The notes beneath the pieces were generated by a model. That model saw only the letters and a program-made list of their open reading frames with translations, was not told the DNA's origin and made no database searches. A stretch of 64,000 nt of DNA, taken from positions 100,268,852 through 100,332,851 of the forward strand of contig CM066728.1 of assembly GCA_033961575.1 (NCBI GenBank). Direction: 5' to 3'. The position numbers were made by a program, and so were the translations under genes. Positions 11,781 to 23,679 of the stretch are shown here, piece by piece (position 1 is the first letter of the stretch; the number at the start of each line of letters is the position of its first letter). This DNA comes from Aselliscus stoliczkanus (Eukaryota > Chordata > Mammalia > Chiroptera > Hipposideridae).

Positions 11781-12587
11781 AGTTCCCAACTCAAAATAGG
11801 TGACTAGAAAGTAATTCAGCTCTTTTCTCACTTGCCAGTGGAATAACCTTTTCAGGATGAAGGAAAGAAAGTATTGGCATAGAGGAACTAGGAGATAATC
11901 TCTAAAATTAGTTTCAGTCAGAAAACTGGTTGATTTTATTCTCTAAGTGTGACACTATTCCCCACCCACTGCAGTCTAGTAGCTGGCCTCATTCTGCACT
12001 TCAGTGATTCTGTGCCAGGTGCCACATTCTCCAGGTGACCGAATCCACGGGCACTCTTCAGTTTTCATCTCCCTTAATCTCTCAGAGGCCCAGACACTGA
12101 TTTATGTGTCTGCCTTCCTTAGAAAATGGCATGTGATGTCGATGAACACACATGCTCCTTTGTTTCTTCCTCTGTGGCTGCTCTGTTTCAATGGCCTTGC
12201 TTTTACCAAGCTTTTAAAGTCGTAGGTTGTTAATAGACCACTATCTCTTTTTTCTCACTTTATGCTCCCTTCCTGAGCACTCTCCCTCGTGCCTCTAATT
12301 GTCATCTAGAATTGATGACTCCTAAAGAGTATCCCCAACCCAGGAGTCTTCTCTGATTCCCAGAGCTGCTAGCTGACACCACATCTTAAACACGCAAAAG
12401 CAGATCAGGTTCCAGGATGTCTGAATGTGTGGTTATGGGCCCCACAGCCGGAGACCTAAATATAGGCTGTTCCAGGGCTCCTTTTCTCTATGGTATCTAT
12501 TGCTCCAGCAACTTATCTAAAAATAACCCTTGGCAACCCACTCCTTGCTCCTATATTCAGTTCATGTCTTCTGTGGCATTGTTTTCA

Positions 12588-12986
12588 TCAGGTCAGATCA
12601 CTACAACAAAATGCTGTAGACTAGGTGGCTTATAGAACAGACATTTATTTCTCACAACCCTGGAGATTGTGAATTCCACAGTCAAAGCACCAGCAAATTC
12701 CGTTCTGATGAGAGTCCTCTTCCTGTCTTCACTGTGCCTTCACATGGAAGAGAGAAAGAGAGAGGGAGAGAGAGAGGGAGAGAAGAAAGGGAGAGGGAGA
12801 GAGAGAGGGAGAGAGAGGAGAGGGTGAGAGATCTAGTATTTCTTCGACTTATATTCTAATCTCAAATTGGGGGCCCCATCCATATGACCTCACCTAAGGT
12901 CCCAATGGTCCCATTTCCAAATGCTATTAGTAGAGGTTAGTGCTTCAATGTACGAATTCAGGGGCACACAACCGTTCAATACATAA
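12588..12986 (-). mobile_element. MaLR LTR inserted in L2
   Basis: The plus strand begins 'caggtcagatcactacaaca', then 'taggtggcttatagaacaga' and 'catttatttctcac', the reverse complement of a MaLR 3' end. It continues through 'gacctcacctaaggtcccaa' to 'gaattcaggggcacacaacc'. The GA-rich microsatellite at 12750-12830 lies within it. Confidence 0.65.
12750..12830. repeat. GA-rich simple repeat
   Basis: About 80 bp of almost pure purine (GAGAGG/GGGAGA units) within the MaLR LTR. Confidence 0.9.
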
Positions 12987-13084
12987 GAGATCTCATTTCT
13001 TAATGATCTCTGGGGTCTGTCCCCTTCTCTCTACCTTCACCATCAGCACCTTCTTTCATATCACCATCTTGTTATTATCTAGAC

Positions 13085-13376
13085 CAGGCATCAGCAAACT
13101 GTGACTCACGAGCCACATGCAGTTCTTTGGGTATGTCCATGTGTCTCTGAAGTCAAATTGAAAATGAAAATAAAACTATCATAGTTTCATTTATAAAATT
13201 TTTAAAGGATATTACTCACATAATGGTGATTATGTAAAAATATATTTATGGCTCTCAAATAATTTGTAAATTGTTGTGAGGGACAGAATTGGCTCTTCCA
13301 GAGGACGGCAAACTTTTGAGATGGAATGTACCCAAAGAGCAGCATGTGGCTGCGAGCCGCAGTTTGCTCACTCCTG
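13085..13376. mobile_element. Non-autonomous hAT transposon with target duplication
   Basis: Left end CAGGCATCAGCAAACTGTGA...GAGCCACATG and right end CATGTGGCTGCGAGCCGCAG...CTCACTCCTG form imperfect inverted repeats of a hAT type with a 'GCTCGCGAGCCACATG' motif. The flanks ATCTAGAC (13077-13084) and TTCTAGAC (13377-13384) match at 7 of 8 positions, the 8-bp duplication expected for hAT. No transposase. Confidence 0.85.
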
Positions 13377-14364
13377 TTCTAGACTAAAACCCCATCCCTA
13401 TCCCTTCCTACACCAAGAAAAGCAGAGACATTTAATAAGAATGCGAATCAAATAGTGACACTGAGCTACCAAATACCCATAGCATCCCACTGTTTTAGGG
13501 ATAAGAACATAATCTGAAAGGTAGCCTGGACCTGGTACCAACTTACATCTGTAGCTTCTAGTCCCAACCGAAGCCCCTCTCCCCCAGCCCTTGCTCTTTC
13601 AAAATGCAGCCGCAGCTGCCTTTTGTCAGTTCCTTCATACTTGTATGGATTTGGTGATGCTCCACTCTCTACCTGGAATTTTCTCCCTGCTTCCAACCTG
13701 TTTACTTAATAGGTACCAATTTATTTTTAATACATCACTTCTGCTTCTGGACGGATGCTTTCCCCAGGACAGAGTAAACCACCTGCATATGTTTTTATTA
13801 TACATTCCTTTCCCACAAATCAGAATATTTTAACATAATTGTTTACCTAGTTATTGGGTTAATATCACTCTTGACCCCACTACCCGGTCTGTAAGATATG
13901 GGGTCTTTCTCTAATTGGCGCACCTTCTACCTCCAAGCCCTAGAACATGTCGTAGGCCTTACTGAACTACTTTTGACTGGATAATTATATCATGTATTTC
14001 TTTCCAATGTCCATGTATTTTTATTTGACTTTTCTGGTACAGTACAATCTTAGAATACTTACTTTGTATCCCAGTTTCCTTCTCACCATGATTATGAAGT
14101 TTATTAATTATTAATACAAGTAAAGGAGTGTTGATTGATTGCCTAGAAAGATCTTTGAAAATATCTATCTGTGAATCCACAATAAGTAAACTTTCCTACA
14201 AGAGTACAACAGTGATAGTCAAACTCTGAAGGTAGGAAAAGCAAATAAATCTCCACGACATCTGTTCGTAATACAGAGCTTAATGGAGCCCAGGCCACTG
14301 CCACTATGTTTCCTTAAGGAAAATGTGCTTGCTTGCGCTCTGGGGTAATCGAAATCTGGATACA

Positions 14365-14497
14365 GTTGTTTTTATTTAGGTGGCTGAGACACTTTAAAGA
14401 ATGATTGTGGTGTTGCTGACTAATTTGGGTTCCAGTTCACTAGGATATATTTCATAGAATATTGTGTTTCCTCCATAAATGTAAATAATACCAATTT
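14365..14497 (+). repeat. Local direct duplication, copy 1
   Basis: About 133 bp, from 'ttatttaggtggctgagaca' to 'aataccaattt', closely similar to 15226-15359. The AP-1-like motif is mutated here (TGAGACA at 14385-14391). Confidence 0.75.
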
Positions 14498-15225
14498 GCA
14501 AGCAGCACTTTTTACATTTCCCCCTTATTACATCCCATTTTGGCCACAGTTATTGAGCAACATTGGACTGATTTATTTCCTGAGAAGAACATAAACTGTC
14601 TGCATTTTGGAGGTTTACTGATACATTAGCAGAAGAGGAAATCTATTTAGTGCACCCCTAGAGGATGTTTGCCACAGCAAGACTGAACCTGCAGACTGAA
14701 ACTAAGCCAGCCTGTGTTTATGTGTAAAAGAGAAGAGGGACATGGCATCCAAGTGAGCTCACATCTTTGGAGATTCAAAGTGTAGCAATTATTCTTGAAA
14801 GAAAAACAAATGAGGGTAGCAGCAGTCCTCACACCGTACTTATTTGCATTACTGAATTCATTATATATTTACCATCACATAATATGTGTTTCTGCTAGGG
14901 GTTATAGACTGATGATAGAGGGAGATAATGTTCCTCTTGTTACAATGATCTTTGAAGTGGAGGCAAATTCACAACATCCATCAAATGGGTTTACATGAGT
15001 TTATTAGTATCATTTCCTGCAAACCTATAAAGTAAATGATAATGCAAGACAAGAACAACTAGTACAGGCAGATATCAACATATGTACTGTTTTTCCATGT
15101 CACCTCCTGGGTATCTTTCATATCAGCTTTCTAATATAAAAATAATTATTAAACGGTTCCAATTACACAGACATATAGGAAAGCACGTCACTTGCCTTGT
15201 TTCATTTGCCCTCACAGCAAATAGA

Positions 15226-15359
15226 GTTGTTGTTATTTAGGTGGCTGAGTCACTTCGAAAAATGATTGTGGAATTGCTGACTAATTTAAGTTCCAGTTCA
15301 CTGGGATCGGTGTCATTGTATGTTGTATTTTTTTCAATAAATGAAGTAAACACCGATTT
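15226..15359 (+). repeat. Local direct duplication, copy 2
   Basis: Second copy of the 14365-14497 segment, 861 bp downstream in the same orientation, with a consensus TGAGTCA at 15246-15252. A further GGTGGCTGAGTCA occurs at 15457-15469. It could be a segmental duplication or two copies of an unrecognised dispersed element. Confidence 0.75.
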
Positions 15360-15479
15360 CTCTTCTCTGCACTATTATGATCCTCATTTTGCAGCTAACA
15401 AGGCTGATCTTTCTGAGGTGAGGAGACATGCCTACAATGACAACGTGGAACTCATAGGTGGCTGAGTCAGGCTATGGAA

Positions 15480-18400
15480 CTGAGTCGGACCAACCGACAC
15501 CAGAGACCCTGCTCTTACCCACAGCACTGAACTGCCCCTCAGCGTAAATGTTCAACCTAATAGCCAGATGTTAATATTTCTCTTCCATGTTGGAGTGAGG
15601 GAAACCAGCTCTCTCTCAGGCAGATTTCAATATTAGATTTTGTGTCAGCATTCAGACCTGATAAAGTACCATTAAATTTACCACTGTGAATCAGTGTTCT
15701 TATAGCATTGCTTCCTTGGAAGCAATGGAAATCTCAGGTCAGATGAAAATTGGCACACAACTCACCACTGGCAACCAGTGTCTTTTCATGCATGGACAGC
15801 ACACTCTATCAGGGAGAGATTTCCACAGCCCGGAGAGGTGTGAACAAATGCTAGATTGTGTTTTTAACATTGCAGTATCCTCCAACTGCCAGGAAGCAAA
15901 ATTTCTAAAATCAGGCAAATTCTTTTTAGAAGAATGAAATTTTACTGTAGCAAATATTGTTTTTATAACTGTTTTAGATTCAAGTTTAACTGTATTTTCT
16001 TAATATATATATTTTAGATATAACTTTTTCTCCTGACTTCTCATTGCACATATGTAACTTTAGGTTAACATTACTTAAGGTGTTCATAGCATAATAAATA
16101 AATAAATAAATAAATAAATAAGATTAACGTTTCAAGTGTATGTCTAAATAAGAAACATTGTCATTGTCAATGATTAAACAATCTCGCTTTTAAATGTATG
16201 AATACTTGAATTTCCCTTTACATTGAACATTTAGTCATATTATTTCTGTTGGTTTTTTTGCCCATCAAAAATTTGAGTGATCTGGTATTTCTGACAATTT
16301 TCATAATGATAGTAAATAAGCCTTTTGAGAAAAGACTTTTAATTCCTTACCAAGACGAGCAGAAAGCAAAGACTAGTCTTTCATTGTTGCTAGGATACAT
16401 TATTGAGAAATAATAGAGATAAATTATATATTAGTCAGATATTTCTGATTAACTCTTTCTTGTCTATATTCAGACTTTAAAGCACACATATTAAGTTGCT
16501 AATTATGTTATTTCATTTTGAGTCAAAAATTCCAAATATTGCTTCTAACTATCAAATGAGTATTTGGTTGGAAAAATATGATATTTTTAAAGTTCAAGAA
16601 AGTAATGTAATCTTTGAACTTGGTAAATGCACTATGTAAATTAACTAAGGCTAAGTACAGTAATATAATTTTATGCCAATTCATTTTGTATGAATGCTTT
16701 TCCTATTTTTTTTTTTTTTTAGATTATGTGGTTGTAGTTAGGAAGCAAAGAAAATTATCAGAATTGCATGAGAGGACAAGCCAGTAAAAATATATTTCTC
16801 TTCATAGTTTATATATTTAGCTTTATAAAATATTTACATTTTTATAACAATATATTTCTAGCCAAGTACAGAGCTTATTATTTGTTAATCTATAGAAGTA
16901 GCTTTAGTAGGCAGCATTTCTCAGACATACATAACCATAGGGGTTGTTTTTATTTGTTTTTTAATCTAGATGTCTTGTCTTGCTGCACTGGTGTTTGTAA
17001 GAGCCTATTGAGGGGGAAAAAATGCAACAAAAACAAACATAAAATATTGCTTTTGAATTAGTGAACAATTTTGAGTTTCAGGCATGTTACGGTAGGCAAA
17101 CCACTGTTATTTTTATCATTTATCACTAAACATTGGAAATCCCCTTTCTCATTGATCTTTATTAATCAGTAGAGTGATCCATCACTCTGTCAACTCTGAC
17201 ATCTGGTGTATGTGATAGCGTGGGGAGAAAGAGAGACAGACTCAGGCAGATGATTGTTTTATTTTGATTGGTTGTTGGTTTAATTCAATTGCCATTACCT
17301 TGGTCCTATCATGAATAGATTTATATTCTCAAACAATCAGTCTCTAATAATTGATCTTAGAATAATGCAGTGTTGACCTTATTTTCTGTTTACATAGTGC
17401 CCATACTATTTTGATAGGTAAATGGGCTGGGATGCTTTTTTTTTGCATATGTTTCTCAGAACTACACAGGTTTGAAAAGCACTTCAGAAGTATCTTGTCC
17501 AAAGTCTTGGAATCTGGATGCTATGGGTGGTTCATTTTGATATTTAACTGTACAATAAAGAGAAGGCTAGGATAAAGTGTTGCTATGAGTATGTTGTCAA
17601 GATATAGAGCTTCTCACTGGTAATATTGTTTTGTCTAACATTTTTAACATGATCAACTATTCTATGTACTTTCTCTGTATAGGTATAGATGTAGATATAA
17701 ATATAGTCAATTTAATCAATTGCACATTTTTATTAGGTATTTTTCATGGAACTTTAAATTTTTACCATATATCACACATTTAAGCTTAATGGGAACAATC
17801 AAAGGTAGACAGTGTTTATTTGAAAGTTTTGTTTTTTTTAATTATGAGAACAATGTCATTAAAGCTTATGGATTACATTTATTAGTCCTATGAAATCCCC
17901 GATGTCATATAATTTGTACCAACTTACATTAATTATTTTTACGTCTGTCACTAGATATGAGAACTATTGACACCTGGTTTTCATTTTTCAGATAATTAGC
18001 TGTTCATTAATTAATGACTTGTTTTTGTACTCTCTATAGGGACTATTAAATTGAGGTTTATTTTCTGAAAATACACATTGTTGAAGAGTATGTTAATGGC
18101 TTGAGGAAGAGAATATAGTTTGTTTATTTTTATAGATAAGTGTACTAGCTTCAGAATGTAATTGTTTAAGAAAACACAAGTGGTATTATTATGGATGAGT
18201 AGTCTCAGTGCTTATATCCAGAAGTTTTACCCAATTGGGTATGTTTTTTTAAAAAATAATATTAATTGCAGTAAACAGTACATACATCTAACTGCCACTT
18301 GTCAGTTTTTTCCTGGATTCTCTGCCAGTCTTCATTTTTAATACTTCACAAGTCCTGTTGTTTTTTTTTAATACAGTTGTTCAATGGTCTGAGCCCTAAT

Positions 18401-19305
18401 TGGTCTATTTTAAGTTACCCCAATTGAGAGTTTCCATCAGCTACATTATTTTAAAAAACATTATAAACAAGTATATGCTATAGTTCTAAAAGTATTGTAA
18501 CTAATTCTTTGTTCCATTTCCAATGTTTTTAATGAGCTATTAATAAAAATAGAGAATCGCTAGTCATTCCCAAATTGCAAACAGATTGCTCTCTACAAAT
18601 TCATTTGTAAGCCACTGTTGGAATTTGGAACATATTTCCCCGTAAAACCTGTGTGATGAATGTTGTTAGGATGCAAAGCCAACCCAAAAGATTCTACCTA
18701 AATCAAAATGTAATTAAAACATAGCATTGGTGTTATTATAGAACCTGGTCATTATTTATCCTGCTGCTTCTTTAAGAAACAGTTTCCAATTTCTACCTTC
18801 GAAATTGGAACACTTGAATTTCATCTTTCTTTTCCACATCTCCAATTGTTTGCAAAACTTCCCTCCCTGTCTCCAGCCCACCTTTTAGGAGCTCCCACTT
18901 CAGCAATATAAATTGAGGTACTTTATCAGTATGAAGAAACATCTCTGAGCAAGAAACCGTTTGCAGTTACAGGCTCTTCATCAATCGTATGGTTATCTCT
19001 TAGACGTGCCTTTAAGACTGTATTTTGTTTTGTGGTCATTTTTATATATCTGCATTGTTTTAAGAAAGCAGGTCTGCAATTGCTGTCATCTCTCAAAAGA
19101 ATTCAAGATGTCTTCCCCCACAATACAAAGATTTTTAATGTAAATTTAGAAAAGTAATACATACCATAGCTAGATCACAATCAAATTAACTCTGTATCAA
19201 CATATGATGTAATTGATCATAAGAAGATGCTTCAAAATCATAAATATCCAACACTTTTTTTTTTTCAGATGAGAAAAGCAAAAGCCAAAAGTGGTACTCA
19301 TTTAG
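15480..19305. other. Unassigned AT-rich sequence
   Basis: No element recognised apart from a seven-unit (AAAT)n at 16092-16121 and poly-T near 16708. Open frames such as 16768-17061 and 18961-19143 show no domain. Confidence 0.5.
16092..16121. repeat. (AAAT)n microsatellite
   Basis: About seven tandem AAAT/AATA units. Confidence 0.95.
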
Positions 19306-19309
19306 CCAA

Positions 19310-19800
19310 GCTTATTGTTGGAAACAGATTCTAGCCATGTCGCAAATACAGACACATTGGAGTCAAAAGTAACCCAGCAAGGCAAACTTTACTTCCACAG
19401 AAAGGTGCAGAGCCAGTGTAAGCCAGTCTAGCAAGCACAGTGCATGGGAAGTCCACTCAGTTTTTATCCCTCAAGCAGGTTCCACGATGTCATACTCTAC
19501 TGGCAAGAGCATGACCTGACACTCTAAAGCTATTGGCGAATAGTAAAGCAAGATCTGCCTAGTTACAAGATTAGGTAAGCTTGAAAATGAAGAATTACTA
19601 CACAGTAGTGCGAAAGTATATTTTTAACTTAAACTCTTACACAATAGTGAGAAAATATATATTTTAAGTGGAACCACTATGCAACAGTGAGAAAGTATAT
19701 TTTAAATGGGACTGCTTAAACAATAGTGAGAAAGAGGAAGTATATTTTTTAAACTTCGCTGTCTTTGACAGAAAGACTAGGGCTTTTTCTAACATTATGT
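19310..19800 (-). mobile_element. LTR-like element with tandem repeats
   Basis: On the minus strand the block near 19380-19400 reads like an LTR R/U5 start ('agtaaagtttgccttgctgg'), and upstream GC-richer sequence resembles U3. The minus-strand 5' part contains four tandem 40-bp units (19600-19755). I could not find LTR internal sequence next to it or flanking duplications; ends are approximate. Confidence 0.4.
19600..19755. repeat. Four imperfect 39-40 bp tandem repeats
   Basis: Each unit holds a core like ACAATAGTGAGAAAGTATAT followed by TTTTAA and a variable 'gtggaaccact'-type segment. Cores begin near 19600, 19639, 19679 and 19720. Confidence 0.85.
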
Positions 19801-19933
19801 ATCTATATAATTTATACAGCTAAGTTCAAACGCAGAGCAGTGATGTCACATGATATTACCTGAAAACTATGTGTAAAGAGCTCTATGGGATTTTTTTTCT
19901 CTGATAATATTTTCTTAAGGTAGATGTATATAA

Positions 19934-20243
19934 GCTTGACCCTTCAATAATGTGGGGGCACCAACTCCCCACCCCCACACAGTTGAAATTCCACATGTAA
20001 CTTTTGACTCCCCCAAAACTTAAGTTGTCTCGCAGTACCTGTGAGGGATTGGTTCCAGGTCCCTCATGGGTACCAATGTCTGTGGGTACTCAAGCCCCCT
20101 ATATAAAATGGCACAGATTGATGCATAGAGTCAGCCCTCCTAAACTTGGATGCAAAATAGTACAGATATTCACTGGAAAAAAAAAATTGCATATAAGTGG
20201 ACCTGCCCAGTTCAAACCCATATGTGATTCAAGGGTCAGCTGT
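19934..20243. mobile_element. Tigger-type (MER2-like) DNA transposon
   Basis: Terminal inverted repeats: 'gcttgacccttcaataatg' at the left and 'gattcaagggtcagctgta' at the right, corresponding to the Tigger end CAGTTGACCCTTGAACAAC. The interior 'aatgtctgtgggtactcaag' is typical of the MER2 group. About 310 bp, non-autonomous; the frame at 20004-20324 is chance. Confidence 0.75.
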
Positions 20244-21041
20244 ATGCTTACATTTTATCCCCTCAAGTGCTTCCCCGGATTCTCAATCCTAACAAGCTTT
20301 GACACCTTGTGGTCACATATATAAATTCATTTGCTTTCTTATATGCTATTAGATTATATTTATATGGGATAATCCTGTTATAAAGTGAAGCCATTAAATT
20401 ATCTAGCCCGAAAGAATCTGAGTATCATGAATTTCAATTTCCTTTTTCAGCAAATGACCCAAATGTTCTTAGGAAGACTGTAATGTTTGTCCAGAGCACG
20501 GCCATTCTGTCAGCATGCACTTTGGAGGGGAACCCACTGTGTCCTCTGATGTGATGGGAGGGATGGGACTCTCTTTGTTTCTCTCTTAGAGATAAGCAGA
20601 ATCTCCTGCCGATGCTTGACTGAGTTCTGTCTTCATAATGCAGAATTCCGTTCAGATGATTTAAATGTGTAGTCCTTCAGAAAAACGAAGCAAAACAAAA
20701 TCAACTTGCATTACTGAAAAAAAAAAAAAACTAGCATGAGAGCTGAAGTTCATGATTGCATTTTAAAAAAATTTCCTAATGTGTCATTATTTTGAGTAGT
20801 AAGTACCAAAATAGCATTATATGTTGCTCTTTTCATAAGACACTTAACCTTTCCCCCACCCCACCACCACCTTTCAAAACCACTTAGAAGCTAGGAGATA
20901 ACAAAGCACATGCTCTTGTCTCTGCATTATTTGGAAGGGAGGGGAGAGTGAGGGTGCTATTCCAAGTGGGAAGGTTAATCTACAAAATAAAAATCTAAAC
21001 CTTTGCTGCTAGAAATTCTGAAGCTAAAAATGCCACAACAA
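20244..21041. other. Unassigned sequence
   Basis: Includes a moderately GC-rich stretch (20440-20650) without recognisable repeat or exon, and a poly-A run at 20717. Confidence 0.5.
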
Positions 21042-21148
21042 GGCTGGCCAAGTGGTACAGTGGTTAAGAGCTGGCTCGGACGTCAACGGCCCTGGTTCAG
21101 GTCCCGCATATGAGGGCCAATGACACTGCCCTCAAAAAAAAAAAAAAA
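21042..21148 (+). mobile_element. Short tRNA-derived SINE (type A), copy 2
   Basis: The head runs GGCTGGCCAAGTGG... to GACACTGCCCTC followed by poly-A (21134-21148). Flanks 'aaaatgccacaacaa' and 'aaaatgttataacaa' are a plausible 15-bp target duplication with three differences, suggesting an older insertion than the copy at 9437. Confidence 0.9.
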
Positions 21149-21659
21149 TGTTATAACAACGTTTGCCTTTTACTTTTTATCTTAAAAACGTCTGATGCTT
21201 TATTGTGATTTGGACGTGTTTTACATTCCATACCTGGATTTATAGCTCTTTCTTAGCTTGTCTAAATTTTGTACAGGTTTGGAAGATAATATGAAAATTA
21301 TCCAAGCCAAACCCTGGCAAGGAAACTTATTGTGTAGAGACTTGAGGAATTATTTCAATAACATTCTGTATTTCTTGTTTTGAATAGTTTAACATAAAAT
21401 GGAAATATTCAAAATAATAATACTTAATAACAAAAATAACTAAAATCACATCCCGTTTATTGATTTTTCATACGCCCATTTGTTTGATAACTTACTGGAT
21501 GCTTGATGAGAGTTAAATATCAGAATTCATCTGCAAGATATTGATAAATGAAACCTGGTTTTGAAAATGAGAAACAAAGGCCTAAGAGATGCAGTAACAT
21601 CTACCATTTCACCTGGACATCCAACCAAAGTTGTATCATCAGATTATGTACTTTTTCTA

Positions 21660-22110
21660 CGTGTATTAGCTTTCCCTAAACTTAGCAGTTTAAAACAATG
21701 TTTATTATCTTACTATTTCTGAGGATTTTGGATCAGGAGTGGCTTAGCTGTGTGATTCTTGCTGTTGGTCTCTTCCAAGAGTGCAGTTGGCTGCACACAT
21801 CTCAAGGTTTCCTTAGGAGGAGAGAATCCACTTCCAAGCCCTCACATCCTTGCTTGCTGGTTGTTGGACGGAGATCCCCAGAACTTTCGCTTGCCCTGAA
21901 CTTCTCTAGAAAGCAGCAGCTGACTTCCCCACAAATGAGTGATCCAAGAGGGAGGGGAGAAGAAAGAGAGGGAGATAACCAACAGGAAAGCTGCAGTCTT
22001 CTCATAACAATGTCAGAAGTGATATACTATTATTTCTGCCATATCTGTTATAGAAATCCGCCGCCAAGTCCAGCACACAGGTAGGAGGGGAGAATGAGTC
22101 TCTACTATGT
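21660..22110 (-). mobile_element. MaLR (MLT1-type) LTR
   Basis: The plus strand starts 'gtgtattagctttccctaaa', then 'agcagtttaaaacaatgttt' and 'attatcttac', the reverse complement of the MLT1 3' end, and continues through 'ggatcaggagtggcttagct', a characteristic MLT1 block. The 128-codon frame (21698-22084) is within the LTR and is not a gene. Confidence 0.75.
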
Positions 22111-23200
22111 TCATGGGGAGAGGATTAGAAAATCAGTGGTTTTATTTTTAAGACAACACTCTGCTCTTGCAGAGTGCTCCCATATATATATATATGTTTT
22201 GTCACAAGTAAAGTACCATATTTTTTTCATTTAGGCTGAAGAACATGTTCAAACTGAAATCAGTATTGCCCTAATATTTTTATAAGGACTATAAATGAAT
22301 TAACACTGCGATGGCTTAATGTTTCTGTTTTTGTTGAATAAAGAAAAATAGAGCTACAATGAGTAAGGCAATAATGATACTTGTGGTAAATATTTATTTA
22401 GAGTATCATGATGTTCTCCTGAGACAGACTAATCATTCCTTTATAATAAAATAATTCACATGTGACTTATTTGGCTTTTGATTGAGATATGCCTCCATCA
22501 TTTTATGCTATAAACATCATATGTGAACAAATATTTATTCAGGGATTGAGTGATAATGACCAGTTACTCTTTGTTTCACAAAATGCTATAATAGTAACTA
22601 CAGAAAATTTCAATATTAACTTTCCTTTTGAAATAACCTGTTATTTATAAGGCATCCACATCTAATATTTCATGCCCTAAGTTTATGTTTCATACATTGG
22701 TTAATATTTTTAATGTGAACACTTTCTAAATAATATTAAATATGTTTCAAACACATACCACATCATACTTGAATATTTATTTGCTTCAAATTCTGAGAAA
22801 TCCAGACCTTCATCAAACTTGGAATTATCCATAGCAGATTTAATACTTATTCTCAGAAGCTCATTTTGTTTCCAGTGCAGTTAATGTAAGGGATTCAAAT
22901 GTAAGTAGGTAAATTGAAGGATAAATCGTTTGGCTTATTTTAAGATGAGGAAAGATTTCTTAGAAAGAGTCAACATAAAAGATAATATAAATGAAAATGC
23001 ATAATTATATATTTTCTTCCTTTACAACTATTACATTTTTAAAATTACTGAATGTTTCTTCTTTGTAAAATGAAAAAGGGCATTGAAAAAGTATTACGTA
23101 AAAGTGAAGTAAAATATCTACTTAGAAGTACAATATGTTGATTTGTAATTAGAGAAAGTATTCATAATGTATCAAAGCATGATTCCCAAAGGGTTCTCTA
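22111..23200. other. Unassigned AT-rich sequence
   Basis: Short (AT)n at 22184-22195; nothing else recognised. Confidence 0.5.
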
Positions 23201-23204
23201 ATAG

Positions 23205-23405
23205 TGCCAATAGTAATAATATAAGCTGCAATTTATTCAAACCACAAGATGATATAGCAACTAAATCTTATCTGATTATTTTATTTTCCAAATCTTATAC
23301 AGGAAGGGTATAAAGCTCACAGAAGCTAAATAAATTTCCCAAGGCATTGTGTCGTAAGCGCCAAACCAAGATTTTACCTGATCTGCTTGATTCTAGAGTC
23401 TGGTT
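23205..23405 (+). mobile_element. MIR SINE relic
   Basis: The sequence order 'gcaatttattcaaacc', 'agctaaataaatttcccaag', 'ttttacctgatctgcttgat' follows the MIR consensus (start of core, 'cccaaggtcac', terminal 'tgactccagag'). Strongly diverged. Confidence 0.4.
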
Positions 23406-23679
23406 TTGATTCTGTCTCTTGCTTAGAAGATATTTTTGGAAGGCCCATCTTAAAGACTGTATTAATATTTTTTAAAATGCATGTATTGTTCTCAAAGATG
23501 AACAAATGTTAGATTTGTACTTAAAGCATAACAGCTTGTAGAATCTTAGTACCAAAGTACAGTTTATTTTTAAAAGTCAGGAGAACAGATAATCAAGAGT
23601 AAAACCAAACTAATCACAACTACAGAACTCATATATTACCTTTGTCATTTATTAGTATGTATCAATTCAGGCTTTTTTA

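Larger units (their letters stand above)
12000..13975 (+). mobile_element. L2 LINE split by two later insertions
   Basis: Three collinear L2 segments can be followed. 12000-12585 includes 'gatgactcctaaagagtatc'. 12990-13076 includes 'cttcaccatcagcaccttct'. 13385-13975 runs through 'ctacctggaattttctccct' to the 3' end 'ccctagaacatgtcgtaggc'. They are separated by a MaLR LTR (12588-12986) and a hAT element (13085-13376). The collinearity shows a single L2 into which both elements inserted. No coding capacity remains. Confidence 0.6.

Noticed and set aside
18680..18715. 'gccaacccaaaag' resembling a mariner terminal end
   Set aside because: No matching inverted end nearby; too short to support an element.
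19600..19755. CRISPR-like spaced repeats
   Set aside because: Only four imperfect units with related spacers in mammalian DNA, within an LTR-like block; an ordinary tandem repeat.
21698..22084. 128-codon plus-strand frame
   Set aside because: Lies within an MLT1 LTR on the opposite strand.
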